Shown here: piece after piece, positions 55,400-63,795 of the stretch
Layout of the letters: each line of letters begins with the position of its first letter
Position numbering within the stretch: position 1 is the first letter of the stretch
Assembly (NCBI RefSeq): GCF_003012705.1
Contig: NZ_PXYL01000016.1
Location: forward strand, 46,060 to 110,059
Direction of reading: 5' to 3'
From: Pseudaminobacter soli (ex Li et al. 2025)
Lineage (GTDB): Bacteria > Pseudomonadota > Alphaproteobacteria > Rhizobiales > Rhizobiaceae
Length of the DNA stretch: 64,000 nt
Translations under genes and position numbers: made by a program
The notes under the pieces: generated by a model
What the model saw: the letters and a program-made list of their open reading frames with translations, nothing else
Told to the model about the DNA's origin: nothing
Databases searched by the model: none

Positions 55400-56328
55400 C
55401 GCGTGGCCCTGCCATAACGCTGTACTTGTTGAGCAACCACCTTCTGCGACCTGGTCCAGAGTCGCTGGCGCACCTGGGGCAGCGAGAGTGCCAAGACAAT
55501 CAGCAAGGCCGTCACCAGGTTGAGATCCTGAGCCTTGAGCCCGATCCATTCCAGATTGAGTGCCAGCGCAATTGCAAATCGATAAGCGATGGCGCCGAGC
55601 ACGCAGCCGAAAATCGACAGCAGCAAGCTTCGAGACGGCAACAGCGCCTCGCCACCGATCACCGCCGCAAGGCCGATGATGACGACGCCGATGCCCATCG
55701 AGACATCCGCTCCGCCAGAACTCTGGACAAATAGGGCGCCTGCTAGGCCCGCAAGTCCGTTGCTGATCGAGAGCCCAAGCAGGGTCATCGCAGAGGTCGA
55801 GATGCCTTGCGCGGAGGCCATGCGTGGGTTGGAGCCAACCGCACGCAGCGCCTGGCCAAGCTCGGTGCCGAGAAAATACCTCAGCAGCAGAATGAGCAAC
55901 GCCACGAGCACGGCCATCACGACCGGCACTGCTATATGGGCAGGGAAGCTGTCGGACTGAAAAGGCGTGAACACGGTCACCTCATCAAGGAGCGGCACGT
56001 TCGGCCGCCCCATGATCCTCAGATTGATGGAGAACATGGCGGTCATCACGAGGATGCCCGCCAAGAGGTGAAGGATCTTCAGCCGCACATTGAGCCAGCC
56101 CGTGGCAAAACCCGCGAGCGCCCCACTGAGAGTACCGACCAGGGTCGCGAGATAGGCGTCGGATCCGGCCGAAATCAGCGTTGCGCAAACTGCACCGCCC
56201 AACGGAAAACTTCCGTCGACCGTGAGGTCCGGGAAGTTCAGAACGCGGAAAGATATGAACACGGCGAGCGCAACGAGGGCGAAGATCAGGCCTGTCTCGA
56301 GGGCGCCAAGCGCGGCAATCAGGGACAT
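55396..56328 (-). CDS. TrpY-like ABC importer permease
   Basis: 310 residues, BPD_transp_2-type: about eight hydrophobic segments, with NFPDLTVDGSFPLGGAV and ISNGLAGLAGALFVQSSGGADVSMGIGVVIIGLAAVIGGEALL (split over two helices). The family handles tryptophan, tyrosine or other aromatic compounds. Ten bases separate it from the upstream binding-protein gene. Confidence 0.9.
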   Translation of the reverse strand: MSLIAALGALETGLIFALVALAVFISFRVLNFPDLTVDGSFPLGGAVCATLISAGSDAYLATLVGTLSGALAGFATGWLNVRLKILHLLAGILVMTAMFSINLRIMGRPNVPLLDEVTVFTPFQSDSFPAHIAVPVVMAVLVALLILLLRYFLGTELGQALRAVGSNPRMASAQGISTSAMTLLGLSISNGLAGLAGALFVQSSGGADVSMGIGVVIIGLAAVIGGEALLPSRSLLLSIFGCVLGAIAYRFAIALALNLEWIGLKAQDLNLVTALLIVLALSLPQVRQRLWTRSQKVVAQQVQRYGRATR

Positions 56329-56337
56329 GGCGTCATA

Positions 56338-57336
56338 TCACTCCACGACGTGCAGGGCTCGAGCAACGACAGCGTCTGGGACTGTCACACCCATACGTTT
56401 TGCCGACTTCAGATTGATTGCCAGCGAGGTCTTGTCGCCGAGCGCAACAGGAATGTCTCGCGGCTTTTTGCCCTCCAAGATATCGGCCGCAATCTGCCCG
56501 GCCAGTTCGCCGATGATTTGCTCGTCCATGCCTACGGAGGCCAGGGCGCCACGCTCAACCGAGCCGGAGTCGCTTGCAAAGAAGGGAATCTTTGCCGAAT
56601 AGGCCACCTGGATGATCGACTCGAGCGCCGACACCGCGGTGTTGTCCTGGGGAACGAAAAGCACATCTACCTTGCCGACCAGACTTTGGGCGGAAGCCGC
56701 AACGTCGCTAGAACGGTTAGCAGTCGCCTCGACGATCTCGATGCCGCGACTCTGGGCCTCCTGCTTGATACGCGCGAGCACCGCGACGGAGTTCGCTTCG
56801 CCGGGGTTGTAGATCACGCCGATCCTGGAAACTGCGGGGACCAATTCCTTGACGAGATCGAGTTGGTGGCCTACCGGCGCGTATTGCGCCGAACCTGTGA
56901 CATTGTGGCCCGGGTGCTCGATAGATTCGACAAGCTTCGCCCCTATCGGGTCACTAAGTCCCGCAAATACAATCGGAATGCTCTTGGTGGCGGCCGCAAG
57001 GGCTTGCGCGGATGGAGTTCCGATCGCCACGATGACGTCAGGCTCGTCGCCAACGAACTTGCGCGCGATCTGGGCAGCAGTTGCGGGGCTGCCTTGCGCA
57101 CTTTGCACCTCCCATTTGACTGTCTTGCCGGGCACGAAGCCCCTAGCCGCAAGGCCGTCCTCGAAGCCCTTGCGAATGGCGTCGATCGACGGATGGTCGA
57201 CGATCTGGGTCAAGGCAACAAACTTCTCGGCAGCCGCTGCCGTGCCGAGAGCAGCCGAACTTGTGGCAAGGGCGCCGATGGACACCCCAACTGCTGTCAG
57301 CACCTTCCGGCACCATTTTGTCCTCGATGATTGCAT
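56338..57336 (-). CDS. TrpX-like ABC substrate-binding protein (ABC_sub_bind family)
   Basis: 332 residues with a signal peptide (cleavage expected near AAA, residue 36) and the domain KFVALTQIVDHPSIDAIRKGFEDGLAARGFV, then APVGHQLDLVKELVPAVSRIGVIYNPGEANS. It belongs to the PF04392 family, which binds tryptophan/tyrosine or aromatic ligands. GGAGG just before the ATG. Divergent from the FMN dehydrogenase, with the TetR-type site between them. Confidence 0.9.
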   Translation of the reverse strand: MQSSRTKWCRKVLTAVGVSIGALATSSAALGTAAAAEKFVALTQIVDHPSIDAIRKGFEDGLAARGFVPGKTVKWEVQSAQGSPATAAQIARKFVGDEPDVIVAIGTPSAQALAAATKSIPIVFAGLSDPIGAKLVESIEHPGHNVTGSAQYAPVGHQLDLVKELVPAVSRIGVIYNPGEANSVAVLARIKQEAQSRGIEIVEATANRSSDVAASAQSLVGKVDVLFVPQDNTAVSALESIIQVAYSAKIPFFASDSGSVERGALASVGMDEQIIGELAGQIAADILEGKKPRDIPVALGDKTSLAINLKSAKRMGVTVPDAVVARALHVVE

Positions 57337-57425
57337 TCTTCTCCTCCGCTCCGTGAGGGTACGGCATTCGAAGCGCCGTTTGCCTCGAGGCGACTATGGA
57401 GTCGATCATGGCTCTTGACAATATC

Positions 57426-57441
57426 TAGAACGGCTGTTCGA
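57426..57441. promoter_or_regulatory. TetR-type operator, importer/dehydrogenase divergent promoter
   Basis: TAGAACGGCTGTTCGA differs by one base from the site at 50599. GAACGGCTGTTC (57428-57439) is palindromic except for one pair. It lies between the TrpX-like gene and the FMN dehydrogenase, 90 bp and 47 bp from the two starts. Confidence 0.65.
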
Positions 57442-57487
57442 ACTAATTATTATTTTTCCAATTTGGCCGCTGGGCCGGAGGAGCGGT

Positions 57488-58675
57488 ATGGGTTCAACAG
57501 GAATTGGCATTGCAGCCGCTGTCTCGGTCGAGGATCTGCGCGGGCGGGCGCGGGCGCGGCTGCCGCGTGCAGTCTTCGACTTCATCGACGGTGCCGCCGA
57601 AGACGAAGTTTCCTTGCGGCGCAACCGCGTTCAATTCGAAGAGTTGGCGTTCGTCCAGCGCGTTCTGACCGGGTCGACCCAGCGCGATCAGTCGGTGGAG
57701 TTGTTTGGAACGCGGTATGGCTCGCCTTTCGGCATCGGCCCGACGGGACTTGCAGGACTGGTCTGGCCCAGAGCCGAGCTGGCGCTCGCAAGGGCCGCTG
57801 CCGCCGCCAAGATTCCTTTTGCACTGAGCACCGTTGCCAGCGTGTCGATCGAAGACGCCGGCGCGGCCAGCAACGCCCCAAAATGGTTTCAGCTCTACCT
57901 GCTGCGCGATCGGGGCATCTCCCGCGCGCTTGTCGAACGCGCCAAAGCGGCAGGCTTCCAGGCGCTGATCCTGACCGTCGACTGTCCCGTCGGCGGAAAG
58001 CGCGAGCGGGACCCGAGAAACAACTTCACGCTTCCCCTACGGCCTACCCTCCGCAATGTCATGGACTTCGCAAGTCGGCCGGGCTGGTTATGGCAGGTGG
58101 CGCGAAACGGCGCGCCACGCGCCGAGAACCTTGTCGCGGCAGCGGGCAACGCAAATGGCGCGCAGGCGCTTGCGGCCTTCATGGAAGCCCAGGTCGATCC
58201 GGCCATCAGCTGGCAGGACGTGGCCGAGGTGCGCAAGATATGGAGCGGCCCTTTGATCCTGAAAGGCATTCTCTCACCGGAGGATGCCGCAATCGCGGCC
58301 GACCATGGCGCCGACGGCATTATCCTGTCCAACCACGGTGGACGTCAGTTGGACGGAGCCGTCAGTCCCATGGCAGTGCTGCCCTACATTGCCGAGACTC
58401 TTGGAGATCGTCTGACTATCCTGTGCGACAGCGGTTTCCGGAGGGGCAGCGACATCGTCAAGGCCACCGCGCTGGGCGCCGCGGCGGTTCTACTAGGGCG
58501 AGCTACGCTCTACGGCGTCGGCGCGGGCGGCGAGGCTGGCGCAGCCCAAGCCATAACCATACTCCAGGAAGAGGTCGATCGGGTTCTGGCCCTGCTCGGC
58601 GCATCATCGCTTGCCCAGGTCGATCCGTCCCGGCTCTTTTCTCTCGCGCTGGCAAGACGCCTCTCGGAGCAATAG
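57488..58675 (+). CDS. FMN-dependent 2-hydroxyacid dehydrogenase/oxidase (lactate/mandelate type)
   Basis: 395 residues, FMN-dependent alpha-hydroxyacid dehydrogenase family. Active-site H283 and R286 in SNHGGRQLDGA; FMN-binding LTVDCPVGGKRERD and ILCDSGFRRGSDIVKATALGAAAVLLGR are present, and the N-terminal ARLPRAVFDFIDGAAED is the family start. It would oxidise a 2-hydroxy acid such as an aryl-lactate or mandelate to the 2-oxo acid, which the ferredoxin oxidoreductase can then use. GGAGGAG precedes the ATG. Confidence 0.92.
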   Translation: MGSTGIGIAAAVSVEDLRGRARARLPRAVFDFIDGAAEDEVSLRRNRVQFEELAFVQRVLTGSTQRDQSVELFGTRYGSPFGIGPTGLAGLVWPRAELALARAAAAAKIPFALSTVASVSIEDAGAASNAPKWFQLYLLRDRGISRALVERAKAAGFQALILTVDCPVGGKRERDPRNNFTLPLRPTLRNVMDFASRPGWLWQVARNGAPRAENLVAAAGNANGAQALAAFMEAQVDPAISWQDVAEVRKIWSGPLILKGILSPEDAAIAADHGADGIILSNHGGRQLDGAVSPMAVLPYIAETLGDRLTILCDSGFRRGSDIVKATALGAAAVLLGRATLYGVGAGGEAGAAQAITILQEEVDRVLALLGASSLAQVDPSRLFSLALARRLSEQ

Positions 58676-58806
58676 TCGGGCATGTCTGCAACGGTTTAAG
58701 GTCGAACGCGCACGGTCAAGAAAGGCCAGGGCAGAATAGATTCGATCTCCAATCCGGACAGGCCAAGAAGTTCGTTGACACAACCATGCTCTTCGCCTGC
58801 TTAGGG

Positions 58807-59514
58807 CTAGGCGGGCTCGACCGTCGAGTTGATAGCAGCGTGGATAGCCATGCAATGGTCGACGAGATTGCCGTGCGCGGCGACGAACTGCCGGAGTGGC
58901 GTCTCGATCGGGAAGAAATAGATGTTGGCGACGAAGCCGTAGATCGCCGCGTCCACAGTTGCGGGCGCCGGCCCATGCAGAAAGCGGCTCGAGGGGACGA
59001 TGTCGGCGAGGACCTGTAGGTCGGCCAGCCCGCGTGCGTAGGCATCCGCAGGCGCATAGCGTCCGATGCCCTGGTAGTAATATCGCATCGAATTGAATTC
59101 CTGCGCTTCGCGCAGACTTTCCTCGCTCAGGCTCGGATGCTGCGCGAGCAGCGCATCGCGGAAAGCCGGCCAGTAGTTCTCGTCCTGCCAGCGCGAATAG
59201 GACATGACCCAATAAAGGTTATCCAGCATGCGCGTGATCAGATGGTCGGTATGGTGCTGGGCCAAGGTCAGGCCGCCGTCGATCGTCAGGCCATATCTGT
59301 GGGTGAGGTGTGCGATGATCGTCTCGCTGTCGCCGACCGCCTCGCCGTCGTCGTCGATATAGGGCAGTTGCCCGCGCGGCGCGGCCGAGGCGTCGAAGAT
59401 GTGTCGATGGATGAACGCTATGCCGGTAAGCTTTAGGAAGGCAAAGACCTTGAGGCCATAGCCATTGTTGTCGGCGACGCCGAAAAGTTCGGGATAGGAA
59501 TAGAGCGTGATCAT
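58807..59514 (-). CDS. Glutathione S-transferase family protein
   Basis: 235 residues. N-terminal thioredoxin-like domain (MITLYSYPELFGVADNNGY, with G-Q-L-P-Y-I-D-D), then an all-helical C-terminal domain; GDSETIIAHL matches the glutathione-binding loop. It has no sequence specific to a class I could name. ATG 59514 follows GGAGGG; a longer in-frame start exists. It begins a different functional block and has no clear tie to the TetR pathway. Confidence 0.82.
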   Translation of the reverse strand: MITLYSYPELFGVADNNGYGLKVFAFLKLTGIAFIHRHIFDASAAPRGQLPYIDDDGEAVGDSETIIAHLTHRYGLTIDGGLTLAQHHTDHLITRMLDNLYWVMSYSRWQDENYWPAFRDALLAQHPSLSEESLREAQEFNSMRYYYQGIGRYAPADAYARGLADLQVLADIVPSSRFLHGPAPATVDAAIYGFVANIYFFPIETPLRQFVAAHGNLVDHCMAIHAAINSTVEPA

Positions 59515-59998
59515 TGCATCCCTCCTTGCTCGCCGGACGCGCAGCCGACGCAAAGGCGGATATTGCCGCGTCTGGCCGGTCGACAAGGGGGCAGCGGTAT
59601 CAGTCGCGCCGTCTGCGACGCCCACGTCCTCCATCCATTGTATCAGGGCAACGTCCTCATCCGACAAACTCCGATAAAGGTCGCCTCACCTTCGTGAACG
59701 GGAAGCGGGCACGGTGCCTCAGCGCGGCCGTCACAGAATCCGCGAGCGCCAGGGACTCTGGATGCAACCAGCACGATAACGAAGCCCGCATCGCGACCGA
59801 CTCGAAGGGCACCGTTTTAGCGCTACAAACAGCGCTTGGAATGGAACCTATAGCCCCAATGGCGCTATGACATATCAGGAACTGCTGGCCGAATGGCGCG
59901 AGCGCAGTCTATGATGCACGTTGCAGCTGCCCCTGAACCGCCACCGACTGCCCGGCAATTTGTGCCGGGACTGGCTCCAAAGAGCGAAAGGATAAGCA
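59515..59998. other. 484-bp gene-free stretch
   Basis: Between divergent GST-like and VOC genes. A 15-codon frame (59869-59913, MTYQELLAEWRERSL) is the only tidy frame and is probably chance. Promoters for both neighbours should lie here, but I see no clear site. Confidence 0.4.
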
Positions 59999-60493
59999 AT
60001 GGCAATTGCCAAGAACACGATCTGCCTTTGGTACGATAAGGACGCCGAAGCTGCAGCCCGCTTCTATGCCGAGACTTTTCCGAACAGCTCGGTGAGTGCC
60101 GTCCACCGTGCCCCCAGCGACTACCCCTCCGGCAAGGCAGGCGACGTGCTAACAGTCGCATTCACAGTCGCGGGCGTCCCCTGTCTCGGCCTCAACGGCG
60201 GACCCGCATTCAAACACAACGAAGCCTTCTCGTTCCAGATCGCCACCGACGATCAGCAAGAAACTGACCGCTATTGGAACGCCATCATCGACAATGGCGG
60301 ACAGGAAAGTGCATGCGGCTGGTGCAAAGATAAATGGGGGATCTCCTGGCAAATCACGCCGCGCGTGCTGACCGAGGCGCTGGCGGCCGGCGGCGAAGAG
60401 GCGAAACGCGCTTTTGTCGCGATGATGGATATGAAGAAAATCGATGTCGCCGCGATCGAGGCGGCTCGGCGCGGCGGACGGTCCGGGCTATAA
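59999..60493 (+). CDS. VOC-superfamily protein, PhnB/3-demethylubiquinone-9 methyltransferase-like
   Basis: 164 residues of the glyoxalase/PhnB-like group: AIAKNTICLWYDKDAEAAARFYAETF and FPNSSVSAVHRAPSDYPSGKAGDVLTV, later GQESACGWCKDKWGISWQITPRVL. The name 3-demethylubiquinone methyltransferase is often attached but the real function is unknown. The gene ends within an inverted repeat (60481-60504, GTCCGGGC and GCCCGGAC) that may serve as terminator. Confidence 0.85.
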   Translation: MAIAKNTICLWYDKDAEAAARFYAETFPNSSVSAVHRAPSDYPSGKAGDVLTVAFTVAGVPCLGLNGGPAFKHNEAFSFQIATDDQQETDRYWNAIIDNGGQESACGWCKDKWGISWQITPRVLTEALAAGGEEAKRAFVAMMDMKKIDVAAIEAARRGGRSGL

Positions 60494-61438
60494 GCCGCCC
60501 GGACTTCAGCGATATTCATCTGGCGACTGGGTGGATTTCTTGGCGACTGGGATGGATCGTATTTGCTTATCGCCAAGGACTTCTACCCGGCACTATACCG
60601 AAAAGGCGATCGCCGCGGCGTCTCAAACCCGTACCATCACAAAGGATCTGCTCCTACAATCAGATATCTGACCGAGAACCTTCGCCATTTTGGCTAGTTC
60701 AAGTGCAACTCTCGAAACACGTACTGCAACTTCCTCTACATTTCTGCTTGCTTCCTATTTCGTACCGATGGCGTGGTTAGGGGGTCTCTTCTGGACGGAG
60801 ACACAGCGCTGAGGTTATCGGGCACCTGTGGTCCGATTTATGATCGATCACATGCCAACCTTTGTCACCGCAATGGTTTCTACTTTGCGGCCACGCGAAA
60901 TCACCTGACGGTATCCCGGCATCGTATGTAAGTGACGTTGGCTACAGATCGTGGTCGTACGAAAACCTGAAGTCGGAGCCAATGCGTGGCTGACCCCAAA
61001 AGGGCCTCGAGTCCTGCCGACCTTTGCATTGTTAGGTGGGGGAGGAAACCTGAAGGTTGGCATTCGCAACCCCGATCAAGCGGCAAATCTTGCGCCTTGG
61101 AATGGACCACCCGCCGGAATCTCCGCCCGTATCGGTTTTTCTTTAGGCAACTTTCGTCTCTGCAGAACTGCCGCCTCGGCCTCCGGGGCGCGTCCCTCTT
61201 CTTGCCGAACCCTCTGTCTCCTCTGGTAACCCGTTAGACGCGCGCCAAAGGGTTTCCGCCTCTGCGGGGCAGGACGGCACCTCCATGAGGTCCTGTCCCA
61301 GGGAATATTTTTGTTCGTGGAGCGTTTGCCTAGGAGGTCCGACAGAGGCCCAACCCCAGCGATCATCGTTTCGAGGTCAATCCTCCTGCGATCATAGCAG
61401 GCATTGGGATCCACGGACGATTTCCCTTGGAGAAGACA
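60494..61438. other. 945-bp gene-poor stretch with terminator-like hairpin
   Basis: No supported gene. A tandem pair TGGCGACTGGG (60521-60531 and 60541-60551) lies near the start. GGGGCAGGAC (61266-61275) and GTCCTGTCCC (61290-61299) form a stem with one mismatch followed by AATATTTTTG on the plus strand, as a terminator would have, although no gene ends there. Small plus-strand open frames (60951-61237) have no ribosome site or similarity. Confidence 0.4.
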
Positions 61439-61915
61439 ATGAAACGCTATCTTTCAACACTCGCCTGTTCGGGTTTGCTGAGCATTGGAGCGCTCTACGG
61501 CGGTGCGTCTGCCGCGAGCCTTCCTAGCGCTATTCCCGACACCGTCCCGACAGTCAATGCGGTAGGCGAGGCTTTCCGCACCCTTCCGGCACAACCGGTT
61601 GCCAGCGGCATAGACAAGCTGAGTTGCAGCACCGCCATGCACTGCGACCGGGGCGGCCTGCAGCCAGGCGTCTTCATGCACAAACAGAACGACGATCCTG
61701 GCGGTGTGCAGCTCGTCCGCGGCGGCGGCGGTGGTGGCGGACACGGCGGCGGCGGGGGCATGGGCGGTGGCAGCGTAGGCGGCAGCGGCATGGGCGGCAG
61801 CGTGGGTGGCGGCAGCGTGGGTGGCGGCGGCTTCTTTGGGTTCGGCCTGTATCCGCATCGCTACTGTAACCCCCGTTACGGACCCTGCTATCGTGGAAAT
61901 CATCCGCGATACTAA
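61439..61915 (+). CDS. Glycine-rich secreted protein, function unknown
   Basis: 158 residues. Signal peptide (MKRYLSTLACSGLLSIGALYG to about residue 28), a middle of about 65 residues without recognised domain but with two cysteines (CSTAMHC), then a run of glycine with serine, methionine and histidine, and a C-terminal YPHRYCNPRYGPCYRGNHPRY-like tail with two more cysteines. Such small secreted proteins are common in rhizobia and have no assigned role. GGAGA before the start. Confidence 0.6.
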   Translation: MKRYLSTLACSGLLSIGALYGGASAASLPSAIPDTVPTVNAVGEAFRTLPAQPVASGIDKLSCSTAMHCDRGGLQPGVFMHKQNDDPGGVQLVRGGGGGGGHGGGGGMGGGSVGGSGMGGSVGGGSVGGGGFFGFGLYPHRYCNPRYGPCYRGNHPRY

Positions 61916-62314
61916 GCGCGTCCCATAAGGTCGGCCGCTCCTTGCAGTTCAGGCCATTTTTCCGCCAAGCACTGACCCGTCGTCTGACCAGAGGCGGCGG
62001 GCTTTCAGCGAGTTTGCTTTGCGTGCCAGCTTAGCCCCGGAGTCGTTGCGCCGTGATCGCCTTTCGAGCAAGTATTGGCCGTTGTCTAGCGGCAACATGC
62101 GACCCGGAGCCAGTCGCTCGCCGGCTGTCCGCCGCGATTGGCTCCGGGTCTCGTCCTGTCACCGGTCAATCCGATCGCTCACGGCCCAAGGCGGGCTTGT
62201 GCTTTGGACGCCGGCGTTCCCCTTTGGCAGAAGAAAGCCCGGCTTGGGGCCGGGCTCCTGTTCATCGATGTTGGGGCCGGCAACCAACCGACGTGCTATG
62301 GCAGAAGGTTCCCG
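61916..62314. other. 399-bp intergenic region with a long inverted repeat
   Basis: Between convergent genes. GACCCGGAGCCA (62101-62112) and TGGCTCCGGGTC (62139-62150) are perfect 12-bp inverted arms 26 bp apart. No protein-coding feature is supported; short frames are read-through of GC-rich sequence. Confidence 0.45.
62229..62256 (-). terminator. Intrinsic terminator of the unknown secreted protein gene
   Basis: AGCCCGGC (62236-62243) and GCCGGGCT (62249-62256) form an 8-bp stem with a 5-base loop; on the minus strand a T-rich TTTCTTCT follows. It lies about 60 bp past the stop of the gene at 62315. Confidence 0.65.
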
Positions 62315-62869
62315 TCATTTGATCTCCCAGGTGGTGTTATGCGGGATGTCCATCGCTGTGTAGCCGCCAGGACCGGCCAGTGCAGGCATCGAGATGCAGG
62401 TGAAGGGCTCACTCCCGGTGATGCCTTTGTACTTGCCGGTGCCACCCGTGATGATGTGGGTGCCGCAATTCATGTCCGGCTGCGACTTGTCCTGGTCGCG
62501 GGTGTCGAAGGTCGAGAAGATCTTGTCTCCATCCTTGTCGGCCAGCACACAGGCGCCATCAATGTACTTCTTCTCGCCCGAAGCGACACTGAGCGCCGCG
62601 CACTGCGCCGACATCTTGTCGAGCATTGCCTCCCCCTTCATGTTTTGGGTGGTGCCGACCGCCTCCAGCACGGTGGCCGTTCCGAGCCCAGGAATATCAA
62701 TGCTCTGCAAAGGCCGAAAGATGAAATGCGTCACGTAGGGGGTGGTGCCCTTCTTTGCGATCGACTGTCCGAGGACAACCCCGGGGACCAAGGACAAGAG
62801 CAGCCCGGAGAGAAGTGCCGCTTTGACAGTTTGGATTGCCGCAGCGGATGTCACTATCGTGGGTTTCAT
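62315..62869 (-). CDS. Secreted protein of unknown function
   Basis: 184 residues from ATG 62869, supported by GGAGG. Signal peptide MKPTIVTSAAAIQTVKAALLSGLLLSLVPGVVLG about 34 residues with cleavage near VVLGQ. The mature part has PYVTHFIFRPLQS, four cysteines and a GTGKYKGITGSE loop reminiscent of small beta-barrels such as allene-oxide-cyclase-like folds, which is a visual impression only. No function assigned. Confidence 0.65.
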   Translation of the reverse strand: MKPTIVTSAAAIQTVKAALLSGLLLSLVPGVVLGQSIAKKGTTPYVTHFIFRPLQSIDIPGLGTATVLEAVGTTQNMKGEAMLDKMSAQCAALSVASGEKKYIDGACVLADKDGDKIFSTFDTRDQDKSQPDMNCGTHIITGGTGKYKGITGSEPFTCISMPALAGPGGYTAMDIPHNTTWEIK

Positions 62870-63270
62870 CGGTTCCTCCATCGTGAGCGGCAGAGCGAGC
62901 CGATGGCAAGCGCCACCGCAGGTTGGAGACGACCTGCCTGCGTTTGAAACGTGTGTGGTTTCGCCGAGCGCCAGTTCCCCGGTCAACATCAAGCGTACGG
63001 GCGAAAGCCAACTCGATTTAGCTTCGACATCGCTTCAGAGGAGCCTGCATTTTCAGTGGTCGATGCCTGAACTCGTCCAAGCTCATGCCGCAGCCGACGC
63101 ATGAGCAACTGTCTCTACGATTCAAAATACCAGAATATTCCCTGTCGGGCCACGCGGCGCTGGTTCACTTTTTAATGGCGGTGGCTTCCCACGCTCGACA
63201 GCAGAGGCCATCGGCGCGATGATCCTGGGGCATTGTTCAGCGTTGGAGAGGGCTTACGAGGAGAAAGCTC
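62870..63270. other. 401-bp divergent intergenic region
   Basis: Promoters for the two secreted-protein genes should lie here. GC-poorer part around 63130-63180. Nothing else identified. Confidence 0.4.
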
Positions 63271-63795
63271 ATGAGCCTGCACAAAGCTATCATCAGCATC
63301 TTGACGGCCTCACTCTTCACCGGAGCCGTCGCGCTCGTACCAATGACCGCCCTCGCCCAGGATTCGAAGGTGACTGCCGCGATGGAGCTCTTGAAGTCGA
63401 AGGCAAACGAACTGGGACCGCCGAAGATAGAGGGAACTGATGCCGTCGCCGGCAAGGAAGTGCCCGCCATCTACTTCGGCTCGACCAAAATGAACAACAA
63501 CTTCACTCTGGTTGACGAGGTCGTGAAGGAAGCTGGCGGGACCGCGACTATCTTCGTGAAGAGCGGCGATGAATATGTCCGTGTCGCCACGAACGTCAAA
63601 AAGGACGATGGCTCGCGAGCGATCGGGACCATTCTGGATCCAAAAGGAAAGGCGATCGAGTCCGTCAAGAAGGGTGAAGCCTTCTACGGCGAGGTCGACA
63701 TTCTCGGTAAACCCTACGTGACGGGATACGACCCGATAAGGGATGCAGACAAGCACGTGATCGGCATCTACTACGTCGGCTATTTGAAGAAATAG
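63271..63795 (+). CDS. Free-standing secreted Cache-domain protein
   Basis: 174 residues. Signal peptide to ALAQ (about residue 30), then a Cache-type domain: VVKEAGGTATIFVKSGDEYVRVATNVKKDDGSRAIGTILD and EAFYGEVDILGKPYVTGYDPIRDADKHVIGIYYVGYLKK, which match the Cache_3/Cache_2 group. Cache domains usually sit outside the membrane in chemoreceptors and kinases; here no transmembrane or signalling part follows, so it is a secreted sensor-like binding protein, perhaps a partner for a separate receptor. The ribosome site GAGGAGAAAG is good. Confidence 0.78.
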   Translation: MSLHKAIISILTASLFTGAVALVPMTALAQDSKVTAAMELLKSKANELGPPKIEGTDAVAGKEVPAIYFGSTKMNNNFTLVDEVVKEAGGTATIFVKSGDEYVRVATNVKKDDGSRAIGTILDPKGKAIESVKKGEAFYGEVDILGKPYVTGYDPIRDADKHVIGIYYVGYLKK

